Assembly (NCBI GenBank): GCA_044507625.1
Contig: JBIQJE010000009.1
Coordinates: forward strand, 1-64,000
DNA length: 64,000 nucleotides
Reading direction: 5' to 3'
From: Hyphomicrobium_A sp044507625
Lineage (GTDB): Bacteria; Pseudomonadota; Alphaproteobacteria; Rhizobiales; Hyphomicrobiaceae
Of this stretch, positions 36,749-46,102 are shown one piece after another. A program made the translations under genes and the position numbers. Positions within the stretch are counted from its first letter, which is position 1; every line of letters begins with the position of its first letter. The notes under the pieces were generated by a model. The model was given only the letters and a program-made list of their open reading frames with translations. It searched no databases and was not told the origin of the DNA.

Positions 36749-38428
36749 ATGGCCGAGACTGCAGCCGCGCTGCCGCCCCGAGAGGCGATGGAATTCGACG
36801 TCGTCATCGTGGGCGCGGGCCCCGCTGGCCTGAGCGCGGCCATCCGCCTGAAACAGCTCGCCGCCGAGGCCGATACCGAGCTTTCCGTCGTGGTGGTGGA
36901 GAAAGGCTCCGAGGTCGGCGCCCACATTCTCTCCGGCGCCGTCATCGATCCGAAGGGGCTCAACCGGCTCATTCCGGACTGGAAGGAGAAGGGTGCGCCC
37001 ATCGAGACCGAGGTGCGCGACGACCGCTTCTATTTCCTCACGGCCACCAAGGCCTTGCGCCTGCCGAACATCTTCATGCCGCCGCTGATGAACAATCACG
37101 GCAATTATATCGTCAGCCTCGGCGCGCTCTGTGCCTGGCTGGGCGAGCAGGCGGCCGAACTCGGCGTGGAGGTCTATCCGGGCTTCGCCGCCAGCGAGGT
37201 TCTCTACGATGAATCAGGTGCGGTCGTCGGCATCGCGACGGGCGACATGGGGATTGGCCGCGACGGCCAGCCCACCGACGCCTTCGTGCGCGGCATGGAG
37301 CTGCGCGGCAAATATACGTTTCTGGCGGAGGGCGCCCGCGGCTCGCTGACCAAGCAGCTCGTCGAGGAGTTCAAGCTCACCGAGGGCCGCGAGGCGCAGA
37401 AATACGGCATCGGCTTGAAAGAGCTGTGGCGCGTGGCCCCCGAGAAGCATCAGCCCGGGCTGGTGCAGCACTCCTTCGGCTGGCCGTTGGACAACCGCAC
37501 CGGCGGCGGCTCGTTTCTCTACCACTATGGCGATAACCTCGTCTCCGTGGGCTTCGTGCTGCACCTCAACTACGAGAACCCCTACCTCTCGCCCTACGAC
37601 GAGTTCCAGCGCTTCAAGACGCACCCCGCCATCCGCGACACGTTCGAGGGCGGCAAGCGCATCGGCTATGGCGCGCGCGCCATCACCGAGGGCGGCTGGC
37701 AATCGATTCCGAAGCTGACCTTCCCGGGCGGTGCGCTGCTCGGCTGCGCGGCCGGGTTCGTCAACGTCCCACGCATTAAGGGCAGCCATAATGCCATCCT
37801 GTCCGGCATCGCGGCGGCTGAAGCGGCGTTCTCGGCCATCGGGGAAGGCCGAGCGCACGATGAGCTACCCGCCTACGAGACGGCAGTCTACGAGGGCGAT
37901 ATCGCCAAGGATTTGATGCCAGTGCGGAACGCCAAGCCGCTGTGGTCGCGGTTCGGCACCCTGCTCGGCATCGCGCTGGGCGGCATCGACATGTGGCTCA
38001 ATACGCTGCTTCCGGGCGGCCTTCGCTTCACCTTGAGCCATAAGAAACCGGACTACGCGACGCTGAAGCGGGCGCAGGATGCAAAGCCGATCGCCTATCC
38101 AAAGCCCGACGGCGTGTTGACCTTCGACCGCCTCACGAGCGTATCCTTCTCCGGCACCAACCATGAGGAGAACCAGCCGGTTCACCTCAAGCTCACCGAT
38201 CCGCGGGTGCCGGTGGCAATCAACCTTCCCGAGTTCGCCGAGCCCGCGCAGCGCTACTGCCCTGCCGGCGTCTATGAGATCGTGACCGAAGGGAACGGCG
38301 AGCCGCGCTTCCAGATCAACGCGCAGAACTGCGTCCACTGCAAAACCTGCGATATCAAGGATCCGAGCCAGAATATCACCTGGGTTTGCCCCGAAGGAGG
38401 CGGCGGCCCCAATTATGCCGGAATGTGA
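36749..38428 (+). CDS. etfD: Electron transfer flavoprotein-ubiquinone oxidoreductase
   Basis: This 559-residue inner-membrane flavoprotein passes electrons from ETF to ubiquinone. FAD-binding VVIVGAGPAGLSAAIRL is at residues 20-37. Four Cys for the 4Fe-4S cluster are in RYCPAGVYE and CVHCKTCDIKDPSQNI plus WVCPEGGGGPNY. The ubiquinone/membrane part includes TEGGWQSIPKL and FPGGALLGCAAGF. ATG 36749 has CGGAAG upstream; 36737 is also possible. It would feed electrons from acyl-CoA or other dehydrogenases into the respiratory chain. Confidence 0.96.
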   Translation: MAETAAALPPREAMEFDVVIVGAGPAGLSAAIRLKQLAAEADTELSVVVVEKGSEVGAHILSGAVIDPKGLNRLIPDWKEKGAPIETEVRDDRFYFLTATKALRLPNIFMPPLMNNHGNYIVSLGALCAWLGEQAAELGVEVYPGFAASEVLYDESGAVVGIATGDMGIGRDGQPTDAFVRGMELRGKYTFLAEGARGSLTKQLVEEFKLTEGREAQKYGIGLKELWRVAPEKHQPGLVQHSFGWPLDNRTGGGSFLYHYGDNLVSVGFVLHLNYENPYLSPYDEFQRFKTHPAIRDTFEGGKRIGYGARAITEGGWQSIPKLTFPGGALLGCAAGFVNVPRIKGSHNAILSGIAAAEAAFSAIGEGRAHDELPAYETAVYEGDIAKDLMPVRNAKPLWSRFGTLLGIALGGIDMWLNTLLPGGLRFTLSHKKPDYATLKRAQDAKPIAYPKPDGVLTFDRLTSVSFSGTNHEENQPVHLKLTDPRVPVAINLPEFAEPAQRYCPAGVYEIVTEGNGEPRFQINAQNCVHCKTCDIKDPSQNITWVCPEGGGGPNYAGM

Positions 38429-38462
38429 GGTGCCTAGCTCGTTTGCGGATGTGTGAATAAGT

Positions 38463-38500
38463 CACGGCGGGAATTTCCGGATTCAACGTTACCCGCCGTG
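38463..38500 (+). terminator. Long inverted repeat after ETF-QO
   Basis: CACGGCGGG and CCCGCCGTG form a 9-bp stem with a 20-base loop 35 bases after the ETF-QO stop. No U tract follows, so it is an inverted repeat that may end or stabilise the transcript. Confidence 0.4.
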
Positions 38501-38584
38501 CCGGTGTCGCCAAATCGCCGCGTTGTTTGTTAGGCTGCGCCGTTGCGGGAATCGGCCCACACTGCCTCCAAAGGATGAGTTTGA

Positions 38585-40384
38585 ATGCCGTCCAGCCTTC
38601 GCAAGCTGCTGCACGCCACGGCAACCGCCCTTGGCGTCTTTGTCATTAGTCTCAGCGCCGCGCAGGCCGCCAACGACTTCGCGACCGAAACGAGATCGCA
38701 CTCGTTGCTGGGCAGCTATCTGGCGGCAAACCTCGCCAAGGGCTCCAACGACACCTCCGGCGCGGCCACGTTCTACCGCAGCGCGCTGCAGCTCGATCCC
38801 AACAATGCCGTGCTGATCGAGCAGGCTTTCCAGACGGAAGCGGCTGCCGGCAACTGGGAGCGCGCCGTGCCGCTCGCCCGCCAGCTCGTCGCCAAGGACG
38901 CCGACAACCGCATGGCGCATCTGCTGCTGGGCCTCGATGCCTTCAAGCGCAGCAACTACACGAAGGCCGACGAGGAGTTCCGCAAGGCGAGCGACGGCCC
39001 CATCGGCGAATTGACGAGCACGCTGGCGCGCGCCTGGGCCGCTGCCGGCTCCGGCAATGCGCAGCGCGCGCTCAATCTGCTCGCGATGCCGCGCCAGGCC
39101 GAGTGGGCGCAGTTCTATCTCAACTATCACAAGGCGCTGATCGCCGACGTTCTGGGCCGCACCGACGAGGCGACCGCCTCGTACGAGCATTCGATGCGCC
39201 AGGATGCAACGACGCTGCGCATCGCGCTCGCCTTTGCCCGCCACGCGGCGCGGAACGGCAACCTGAAGCGCGCCAACGAAATCCTGAGTATGCAGGCCGA
39301 GCGCACGCAGCCCGAGCCGCACGTACTCGTTCGCGAGCTGCAGGCCGCGATCGCCCCGGGCAAGAAGAAGGTCGATCTGCTGGTCTCGACGCCTAGCGAA
39401 GGCATCGCGGAAGTCTTCTACGGCCTCGGCGAAGCGCTGACGAGCGAAGGCGGCCTCAGCATGGGCGTCCTCTATCTCCAGCTCGCGCTCTATGCCGAGC
39501 CCAAGCACCCGTTCGCGCTCGCTGCACTTGCCAGCGCCTATGAAGTCGGCCAGCGCTACCAGGACGCCATCGACGCCTACGATCGCATCCCTCCCGGAAC
39601 GGCGTTGCAGTCGGCGATCGACATTCGCAAGGCCTTCGATCTCAACTCGCTCGACAAGGCCGATGAGGCGAAACAGATCCTCGACCGCCTGGCGAAGCAG
39701 GAGCCCGACGATCTGAAGCCGCTCGATGCGCTCGGCAACATTCTGCGCGCCCGCAAGCGTTACGACGAGGCCGCCGATGTCTACACCCGCGCGATCAAGC
39801 TGATCCCCAAGCCCGACAAGCGGCATTGGAGCATCTATTACTCACGCGGCACCTGCTATGAGCGCCTGAAGAACTGGCCGGCCGCCGAGGCCGATCTCAA
39901 GAAGGCGCTCGAGCTCTACCCCGATCAGCCGCTCGCGCTGAACTACCTCGGCTATAGCTGGATCGATCAGAACGTGAACCTCAAGGAGGGCATGTCGCTG
40001 ATCGAGAAGGCCGTCGCCCTGAAGCCCGACGATGGCTACATCGTCGACAGCCTCGGCTGGGCGCACTTCAAGCTCGGCAACTACACCGAGGCGGTGCGCT
40101 TCCTCGAGCGGGCCGTCGAGCTGAAGCCGCAGGACCCCGTCCTCAACGATCACCTGGGCGATGCGCTCTGGCGCGTCGGCCGCGAGCGTGAGGCGAAGTT
40201 CCAGTGGGATCAGTCGCTCACCCTCGATCCCGAGCCCGACGAGGTGGAGAAGATCAAGAAGAAGCTCGTCGAGGGACTGCCGCCGAGCATCGGGACTGCG
40301 CGCACCAGCCAGCGCGAGACGATGCGCCGCGTGCATCAGAAGCGGCGCAAGGAAACGAAGCTCAACCCGGCGCTCGTCGAGTAG
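38585..40384 (+). CDS. Exported TPR-repeat protein
   Basis: This 599-residue protein has a Sec signal peptide (ALGVFVISLSAAQAA). The rest is helical with at least six tetratricopeptide repeats, for example YLAANLAKGSNDTSGAATFY, YDEAADVYTRAIKL and YTEAVRFLERAVELKPQD. Repeat pairs near the C-terminus are canonical (LNYLGYSWIDQ, DGYIVDSLGWAHFKLG). TPR proteins are scaffolds; the partner is unknown. ETF-QO, TPR, ispE order is familiar in Hyphomicrobiales. Confidence 0.88.
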   Translation: MPSSLRKLLHATATALGVFVISLSAAQAANDFATETRSHSLLGSYLAANLAKGSNDTSGAATFYRSALQLDPNNAVLIEQAFQTEAAAGNWERAVPLARQLVAKDADNRMAHLLLGLDAFKRSNYTKADEEFRKASDGPIGELTSTLARAWAAAGSGNAQRALNLLAMPRQAEWAQFYLNYHKALIADVLGRTDEATASYEHSMRQDATTLRIALAFARHAARNGNLKRANEILSMQAERTQPEPHVLVRELQAAIAPGKKKVDLLVSTPSEGIAEVFYGLGEALTSEGGLSMGVLYLQLALYAEPKHPFALAALASAYEVGQRYQDAIDAYDRIPPGTALQSAIDIRKAFDLNSLDKADEAKQILDRLAKQEPDDLKPLDALGNILRARKRYDEAADVYTRAIKLIPKPDKRHWSIYYSRGTCYERLKNWPAAEADLKKALELYPDQPLALNYLGYSWIDQNVNLKEGMSLIEKAVALKPDDGYIVDSLGWAHFKLGNYTEAVRFLERAVELKPQDPVLNDHLGDALWRVGREREAKFQWDQSLTLDPEPDEVEKIKKKLVEGLPPSIGTARTSQRETMRRVHQKRRKETKLNPALVE

Positions 40385-40474
40385 GCCGGCGAGCATTTCG
40401 CGGCGCCGCGCTGCTCCGGCACGGCCCCGCTTTCGCGCCCAGCGGACCGGTATCGCCATCGGCGAGCGGATCGG

Positions 40475-41365
40475 ATGGGCGAGGCGGCGAACTCGATGCT
40501 CACCATCACCGAACACGCGCGTGCGAAGATCAACCTGACGCTCCGCGTGCTCGGGCGCCGCGCCGACGGCTATCATACGCTCGAAAGCCTCATCACCTTC
40601 GCTGACGTGGGCGATGCCGTGCGCTTTGCGCCGGGCGAGCCGCCAAGCGTCGAGATGTCGGGCCTCTATGCCGGCGCCATCACCGGAAGCAATCTCATCG
40701 ACACGGCCCTGGAGCGCCTCACCTCCGCCGATCCCGCGCTGGTGCTCGGCCGCATCGAGGTCGACAAGCAGCTTCCCATTGCAGCCGGCATCGGCGGCGG
40801 CTCGGCGGACGCGGCAGCCGTGCTGCGCGCCGTGCGCCGCGCCAATCCCGCCGGCAAAGTGAACTGGGAGGAGATCGCAGCCAGCCTCGGCGCAGACGTC
40901 ACCGTGTGCCTTGCGGACCGCACATCCCACGTGTGGGGCGCCGGCGAAAAGATAAGGCCGGTTGCAGATCTGCCCAGCCTCGATGCCGTGCTCGTATGTC
41001 CTCTGGGCGCCTCCCCGATCGGAAAGACCAGGGCCGTATTCTCGCAGCTTTCGTTGCCCCTCGCCGAACCGGTGAAAACGCCCGCTCCGCTGCCGCCGTT
41101 CCCCGACCGCGATGCGCTGCTCGCATACATGCGCGCGGTCGGCAACGATCTGGCGGCGCCTGCACGCGCGGTGATGCCGGTGTGCGCGCAAGCCGATGCC
41201 GCCCTGCGCGATTGCGATGAATGTGTTTACGTGGGGCTCTCCGGCGCCGGACCGACGAGCTTCGGCATTTTCACGGACGGCCAGCACGCCGCCGCGGCTG
41301 CGGAGATATTGCGCACCCGCCATCCCGGCTGGTGGATCGCCGCAACGACCCTGGGCGACAGATAG
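40475..41365 (+). CDS. ispE: 4-diphosphocytidyl-2-C-methyl-D-erythritol kinase
   Basis: This 296-residue GHMP kinase phosphorylates CDP-ME in the MEP pathway. ARAKINLTLRVLGRRADGYH is the diagnostic N-terminus, LPIAAGIGGGSADAAAVLR the ATP-binding glycine motif and LSGAGPTSFGIF the C-terminal GHMP signature. ATG 40475 and ATG 40496 (MLTITEHARAKINL) are both plausible starts. With ispG and ispA it makes three MEP/prenyl genes in the window. It follows the TPR gene by 90 bp. Confidence 0.94.
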   Translation: MGEAANSMLTITEHARAKINLTLRVLGRRADGYHTLESLITFADVGDAVRFAPGEPPSVEMSGLYAGAITGSNLIDTALERLTSADPALVLGRIEVDKQLPIAAGIGGGSADAAAVLRAVRRANPAGKVNWEEIAASLGADVTVCLADRTSHVWGAGEKIRPVADLPSLDAVLVCPLGASPIGKTRAVFSQLSLPLAEPVKTPAPLPPFPDRDALLAYMRAVGNDLAAPARAVMPVCAQADAALRDCDECVYVGLSGAGPTSFGIFTDGQHAAAAAEILRTRHPGWWIAATTLGDR

Positions 41366-41444
41366 GCTGGCCAAAGCCGCGCCACACGGCGTGATGCAGC
41401 CCGCACTGGGCGCATGCAACGCGTCGTTATTCCGTCGCGGACGT

Positions 41445-41936
41445 TCAGCAGAAGAAGCAGTTCCGGCAGGCGGTGGCGGCTTCGTTGATCTGGCCGCTCA
41501 TGATCTTCGAATATTCCGCCAGTTTCGGCTTGAAGCGCTCGCAGATCGTCTTCTTCGCCTCGGCCTCCCCGTGCAGCGTTTCCCACTGCTTCAGGTATTC
41601 GCCCTTCTTGGTGCGGAAGGTGGCGAACACCTTGCGCAGCGATGTCGGGTCGACGCAACCGCTCACCGCCACCCAGGCGCGGCGCTGCAGGTTGAGCTTG
41701 GTGCCGCAGAATTCCTGTAGCGCGTCGACCGTGGCGTATTCGTCCACCAGCTTCCAGAGGTTGGCCTGCTCGGCCTTGCTCATGTCGCCGATGCCGAGCT
41801 TCACGAGCGTAATACCACCCTCGAGGGTTGCGGGCGGTTGCGCCGCGGCACCGCCTGCAACGGCAATGGAGAAAGCGGCAAGGAGCCAGCCGGTCGGCCC
41901 GAGCATGCGCCTGACGGAATGCATAAGCGACGGCAC
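41445..41936 (-). CDS. Exported cysteine-containing protein of unknown function
   Basis: This 163-residue protein has a signal peptide ending at GGAAAQ. The mature chain is helical with LEGGITLVKLGIGDMSK and ends in ACRNCFFC, a CxxCxxC tail. Two other Cys (FCGTKLN, SGCVDP) precede it. With several Cys the oxidised state could form disulphides or bind metal. I do not recognise the family. It is convergent with ispE. Confidence 0.7.
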   Translation of the reverse strand: MPSLMHSVRRMLGPTGWLLAAFSIAVAGGAAAQPPATLEGGITLVKLGIGDMSKAEQANLWKLVDEYATVDALQEFCGTKLNLQRRAWVAVSGCVDPTSLRKVFATFRTKKGEYLKQWETLHGEAEAKKTICERFKPKLAEYSKIMSGQINEAATACRNCFFC

Positions 41937-42028
41937 TGATGGCTCCCCGTATTGTCAGCCTGCAAAGCACCGGATGCTAGGATGCCGGTTTGCCCCGGGC
42001 AATATCCCTCGACGCTCGCCGCGTTTTT

Positions 42029-43045
42029 TCAGTGTGAGCGATGCAGGCAGAACGCGATCACCTCCTGCATGGCCGCTTTCTCGGGCCGGTCGGGAAAGAT
42101 CGCCAGGGCATCGTGGGCGATGGCCCCGTAGGAGCGGGCCCGCTCCATGGTCGCATCGAGCGCCCGATGCTGCTTCATCAGCGAGATCGCGCGTTCGAGA
42201 TCGCCGTCCTCGATCTGGCCATCGGCGATGGTGCGCTTCCAGAAGCCGCGCTCCTCCTCGCTGCCCCTCCGGAACGACAGGATCACCGGCAGCGTGATCT
42301 TACCCTCGCGGAAGTCGTCCCCCGTCGCCTTGCCGAGGTTGGCGCTGTCGCCGGAATAGTCGAGTGCATCGTCGACGAGCTGGAAAGCGAGACCGAGATT
42401 GCGGCCATAGGCGCGCAGCGCCATCTGCTCCGCGGCAGGCCGGTTGGCGATGGCGGCGCCCACTTCGGCGGCGGCCGAGAACAGCGCCGCGGTCTTGGCG
42501 TTGATGATGGCGAGGTATTCGTCCTCGGTGGTCGTGGTGTTGTTGGCGGCGGCGAGCTGCATCACTTCGCCTTCGGCAATGACGGCAGCCGCGTTCGACA
42601 GAATCTTCAGCACCGGCAGCGAGCCGACATCCACCAGCATGCGGAACGCCTGGCCGAGCAGGAAATCGCCCACCAGCACGCTCGCCTGGTTGCCCCACAG
42701 CATGCGCGCGGTTTTCTTTCCGCGCCTCAGTCCGCTCTCGTCGACAACATCGTCGTGCAGCAGCGTCGCGGTGTGCATGAACTCGATCGCACTGGCGACG
42801 CGCACGTGCCCGGAGCCCTCCGAGTCGCACAGCCGGCAGGCGGCCAGCGCCAGCATCGGACGTAGCCGTTTGCCGCCGGAATCGATGAGGTGATGCGCCA
42901 GCTCCGGGATCAGCTCGACATCGGAAACATGCTTGTCGAGGATGATCCGGTTGATCGCCTCCATGTCGCCCGCCACGAGGTCGAGAAGCGGCTGCAGGCT
43001 GGCCGGAGGGGTGCGGGCGGCATCGAGGGGTATGATCTGTGCCAA
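42029..43045 (-). CDS. ispB: Long-chain polyprenyl diphosphate synthase (octa/decaprenyl type)
   Basis: This 338-residue trans-prenyltransferase makes the C40-C50 side chain of ubiquinone. GGKRLRPMLALAACRL, first DDxxD in LLHDDVVDES, KTAALFSAAAEVGAAI and second QLVDDALDYSGD are diagnostic. The three-residue spacing in the first motif (DDVVD) is that of long-chain enzymes. The start is uncertain: TTG 43045 (LAQIIPLDAA) is my choice, and upstream in-frame codons at 43123 are less likely. Chain length cannot be read. It is divergent from a DUF2007 gene. Confidence 0.92.
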   Translation of the reverse strand: MAQIIPLDAARTPPASLQPLLDLVAGDMEAINRIILDKHVSDVELIPELAHHLIDSGGKRLRPMLALAACRLCDSEGSGHVRVASAIEFMHTATLLHDDVVDESGLRRGKKTARMLWGNQASVLVGDFLLGQAFRMLVDVGSLPVLKILSNAAAVIAEGEVMQLAAANNTTTTEDEYLAIINAKTAALFSAAAEVGAAIANRPAAEQMALRAYGRNLGLAFQLVDDALDYSGDSANLGKATGDDFREGKITLPVILSFRRGSEEERGFWKRTIADGQIEDGDLERAISLMKQHRALDATMERARSYGAIAHDALAIFPDRPEKAAMQEVIAFCLHRSH

Positions 43046-43149
43046 GGACCTGTTTCCGAGTTGATTTCTTGGAAATGGTATAGCGTCGGCGAGGGGGGCA
43101 ATACCAAGCAAACTTTGCCGCAAGCCCCCGCCCGGGCTACTTTACCCGC

Positions 43150-43374
43150 ATGCGCGATCTCGTGACGACGAACGACCCTGTGCTTCTCAGCTATCTGTTG
43201 GTGCTGCTGCAGGACGCAGGGATCGACGCTGAGGTATTCGACGGCAACATGAGCATTGTCCAGGGCACGCTCGGGGCAGTGACGAAACGCCTGGCCGTGC
43301 CCGAGGACCGCTGGGACGCGGCGCGCCGGCTGCTGATCGAGGCTGACCTCGGTCAGTGGATGGTAAGGCCATGA
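43150..43374 (+). CDS. DUF2007 small protein
   Basis: This 74-residue protein reads MRDLVTTNDPVLLSYLLVLL then DAGIDAEVFDGNMSIVQGTLG and VAVPEDRWDAARRLL-type text. This is the DUF2007 (putative signal-transducing) domain, a ferredoxin-like fold. Function is unknown. It lies six bases upstream of a methyltransferase gene, implying translational coupling. Confidence 0.85.
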   Translation: MRDLVTTNDPVLLSYLLVLLQDAGIDAEVFDGNMSIVQGTLGAVTKRLAVPEDRWDAARRLLIEADLGQWMVRP

Positions 43375-43380
43375 GGAGTG

Positions 43381-44265
43381 ATGCTGCAACCCATGCCGCA
43401 CCGCGGGCGAGGAAAGCCGTCTGCACCCGGAGTGCCCGCTGAGGGCAGAGATGCCATGGATCCCGATACGGCAATGGAGAGTATCCCGGCCGCCGCCGCT
43501 GAGCGGACGGACGACGCTTTCCTCGGTGGCGCGCTTTCCATTCTGCAACTGCGCTCGGGCTATCGCGCGGGGCTCGATGCAGTGATGCTCGCGGCCGCCG
43601 TTCCGGACGCAAGGGATCGCCCCGTGCGCGTGCTCGACATCGGCGCGGGCGTCGGCACCGCAGGGCTGTGCGTCGCGCGTCGTCTGCCATCGGCCGAGGT
43701 GGTTTTGCTCGAACGGGAAAAGCAACTCGCGGACCTCGGCGCCGAGAATATCCGCCGCAATGGTTTTGCCGGACGCGTGCGCACCGTGGTGGCGGCGGTC
43801 GGTGCCGCGCCCGCGGAGCTGCGCGCGAATATGCTCGCCGATGAGAGCTTCGACCACGTCATCGCCAACCCTCCCTATCACACAACGGGCGCGGGCACGC
43901 TTGCGCCCGACGCGCTGAAGGCGGGTGCGCACGCGATGGACGGCGAGGAGCTCGAGCGCTGGGCCCGCTTCATGGCACGCATGGCGATTCCCGGCGGCAC
44001 GGCGACGATCGTGCATAAGGCCGATGCACTCGCGTGCGTGCTAAGCGCGCTCGGAACACGCTTCGGCGCGTTGAAGGTCTTGCCGCTCCATCCGCGGCCC
44101 GGCGCACCGGCGAGCCGCGTGCTCGTGCAGGGTATAAAGGGCAGCAAGGCGCCGCTGCAGATACTGCCCGGCTTTGTCCTGCATGGAGACGGCAATGGGT
44201 TTACGGGCGCCGCACAGGAAGTCCTGCGCAACGGCGCGCCGCTGCCGCTGATCGGCACGCGCTGA
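43381..44265 (+). CDS. TrmN6-like N6-adenine methyltransferase
   Basis: This 294-residue SAM-dependent methyltransferase has motif I RVLDIGAGVGTAGLCVA and the catalytic N6-adenine motif NPPY in IANPPYHTTG. The fold and TDDAFLGGALSILQLRSGYR lead (split) match the tRNA1(Val) adenine-37 methyltransferase group (YfiC/TrmN6). The substrate in this organism is inference. ATG 43381 sits next to a GAGGAG site; ATG 43456 is a possible shorter start. Confidence 0.85.
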   Translation: MLQPMPHRGRGKPSAPGVPAEGRDAMDPDTAMESIPAAAAERTDDAFLGGALSILQLRSGYRAGLDAVMLAAAVPDARDRPVRVLDIGAGVGTAGLCVARRLPSAEVVLLEREKQLADLGAENIRRNGFAGRVRTVVAAVGAAPAELRANMLADESFDHVIANPPYHTTGAGTLAPDALKAGAHAMDGEELERWARFMARMAIPGGTATIVHKADALACVLSALGTRFGALKVLPLHPRPGAPASRVLVQGIKGSKAPLQILPGFVLHGDGNGFTGAAQEVLRNGAPLPLIGTR

Positions 44266-44346
44266 CCACGATAGCTGGCGGCGCCACCCGCGATGGCCTA
44301 AAACTTTCCGCTCCGCCCACCACCAATCTGTCAGCGAGGCCCCTGC

Positions 44347-45189
44347 ATGTGGTTCTTCGGCCAAGGTCCAGTCGTTCCGGTGCTGCGCTTTTCCGGTCCC
44401 ATCGGTATGGCGACGCCGTTGCGTCCGGGTCTTTCCATCGCCCATTCCGCTGCTGCGATCGAGAAAGCGTTCAGCTTTTCGAAGTGCCCGGCCGTTGCGG
44501 TGGTGATCAACTCGCCCGGCGGATCGGCCGTGCAGTCGAGCCTGATGTTCCAGCGCATGCGCAAGCTCGCGGAGGAAAAGAAGAAGACCATCTATACCTT
44601 CTGCGAGGATGTCGCCGCGTCGGGCGGCTATTATCTCGCGCTCGCGGGCGATGAGATCTACGCCGATGCTTCGTCCATCGTCGGCTCGATCGGCGTGATC
44701 TTTTCCGGCTTCGGCTTCGACAAGGCGATCGACAAGCTCGGCATCGAACGGCGCATCTACACGGCGGGCGACATGAAAGATGCGCTCGACCCCTTCCGTC
44801 CCGAGCGCGCCGCGGATGTTGAGCGCATAAAGAGCGTTCAGCGCGACGTGCACGATGTTTTCATCGGCGTCGTGAAAGAAAGACGCGCCGGTCGCCTCCG
44901 GAGCAGCGACGCCGAGCTCTTCTCCGGGGCATTTTGGTCGGGTCCGAAGGCACTGGAGCTGGGCCTCGTCGACGGCATCGCCGATGTGCGCGGGAAGATG
45001 CGCGAGATCTACGGCGACAAGGTTCGCCTCAAGGTGGTGCCGCTCGACAGGGGTGGCCTTTTGGGGCGTTTGCGGCGTTCTCCCGCCACCACAGGTTACG
45101 GGGAATTAACTGGCGGTAGGCTTGCCTTTGCCGAGGATGTCATATCGGCAATCGAAGCGCGGGCATTGTGGTCGCGCTTCGGACTCTAG
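44347..45189 (+). CDS. sppA: S49 family peptidase (SppA/SohB-like)
   Basis: This 280-residue serine protease is likely attached to the inner membrane. It has AVVINSPGGSAVQSSL (the family's substrate strand), the nucleophile Ser in DVAASGGYYLALAGD and SIVGSIGVIFSGFG, which carries the general-base Lys region in other members. No clear N-terminal signal peptide is seen, so it may be a short cytoplasmic-face type. Role: degradation of signal peptides or membrane fragments (family knowledge). It precedes two small genes. Confidence 0.9.
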   Translation: MWFFGQGPVVPVLRFSGPIGMATPLRPGLSIAHSAAAIEKAFSFSKCPAVAVVINSPGGSAVQSSLMFQRMRKLAEEKKKTIYTFCEDVAASGGYYLALAGDEIYADASSIVGSIGVIFSGFGFDKAIDKLGIERRIYTAGDMKDALDPFRPERAADVERIKSVQRDVHDVFIGVVKERRAGRLRSSDAELFSGAFWSGPKALELGLVDGIADVRGKMREIYGDKVRLKVVPLDRGGLLGRLRRSPATTGYGELTGGRLAFAEDVISAIEARALWSRFGL

Positions 45190-45237
45190 GATTTGCCAGC
45201 GTTCGCGTAGTTGGCAGCGTGATTGGAGAGAGTGACA

Positions 45238-45453
45238 ATGATGCCCCATGTCATTGCCGCGGTACTCATTGGAGCCGGCATCGCGGCCGGCATGAAGTGG
45301 TTCGCTCGGGAAGTGGTGCGCACGGCTGACGCGCGCGCCGCGCAGGAGCAGGTGGTCAACGGTCCGCTGGCGACCGTGCCGAAGGACCTTGGCGCGCTCG
45401 TGTGGGACGCCGATGCCGGGGTCTACCGGCCGAGCGAGCACGACGCCATCTGA
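45238..45453 (+). CDS. Small membrane-anchored protein
   Basis: This 71-residue protein has one hydrophobic helix (VIAAVLIGAGIAAGMKWF) then a soluble tail ending VWDADAGVYRPSEHDAI. ATG 45238 has GGAGAGAG upstream. It is 48 bp from sppA, so it may be co-transcribed. Function unknown. Confidence 0.65.
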   Translation: MMPHVIAAVLIGAGIAAGMKWFAREVVRTADARAAQEQVVNGPLATVPKDLGALVWDADAGVYRPSEHDAI

Positions 45454-45536
45454 TGGCTCCAGCGACGTCGTAAATCCGCTCCCGATCCGTTACGTGCCCG
45501 GGATCGCATGCCCCTACGTCAATCGAGAGGAACGCT

Positions 45537-45734
45537 ATGGCCGCGCCCGACTCTGCCCTGCTCGCCGACATCGACAACCGCATTGCCATTCTGCGCGACA
45601 ACCTGCGCGAGCTTGTCGAGCAGGCAGCCGCCTACTCGGGCGCAGCCGATGATAGCCTTATATCTGACCGTATTGCCGACCAGCAGGCGAAGCTCGACGC
45701 GCTGCTTGCCGAGCGTGACCGGCTGGCGAAATAG
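45537..45734 (+). CDS. Short coiled-coil protein
   Basis: This 65-residue protein is helical with heptad-like spacing (LADIDNRIAILRDNLRELVE, IADQQAKLDALLAERDRLAK). GAGAGGAACG precedes the ATG. No family is recognised; a role in complex assembly is possible but unsupported. Confidence 0.65.
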   Translation: MAAPDSALLADIDNRIAILRDNLRELVEQAAAYSGAADDSLISDRIADQQAKLDALLAERDRLAK

Positions 45735-45757
45735 CCAGCCGACCGACGCCGCGCCGT

Positions 45758-46078
45758 TCAGGCGTTCGACGAATATTTCATCAGCGCGATGCCACTGACG
45801 ATGAGCAGCGCCGCGGCAACGCGCGCCACCGTCACCTGCTCACCCAGTACGGCGACGCCGACGCAGAACGCGCCGATCGCGCCGACTCCCGTCCACACCG
45901 TGTAGGCGGTGCCGAGCGGCAGCAGACGCATGGCATAGGCGAGCAGGCCGATAGAGGCCGCCATTACGATGATCGTCACGATCGAAGGGACGAGGCGTGT
46001 GAAGCCATGAGACTGCTTCATATAGAAGGCCCATACGACCTCCAGCACACCCGCAATTAACAACGCGATCCAGGCCAT
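45758..46078 (-). CDS. sugE: SMR-family exporter of the SugE/Gdx type
   Basis: This 106-residue four-helix protein exports small cations across the inner membrane. MAWIALLIAGVLEVVWAF is helix one with the essential Glu (position 13). GFTRLVPS, LPLGTAYTVWTGVGAIGAF and LLIVSGIALMKYSS complete the fold. TRLVPS and the GTAYTVWTG helix match the SugE/Gdx branch, which exports guanidinium, rather than EmrE. ATG 46078 has GAGGAG upstream. The leader has a guanidine-II-like structure. Confidence 0.9.
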   Translation of the reverse strand: MAWIALLIAGVLEVVWAFYMKQSHGFTRLVPSIVTIIVMAASIGLLAYAMRLLPLGTAYTVWTGVGAIGAFCVGVAVLGEQVTVARVAAALLIVSGIALMKYSSNA

Positions 46079-46102
46079 CTGGCCCCTCCTCAATTTGAAG
46101 AG

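Noticed and set aside
39842..41419. A 525-codon minus-strand open frame across the TPR gene and ispE
   Set aside because: It lies opposite two genes with clear motifs (TPR repeats, GHMP kinase) and its text is Arg/Ala-rich without a domain.
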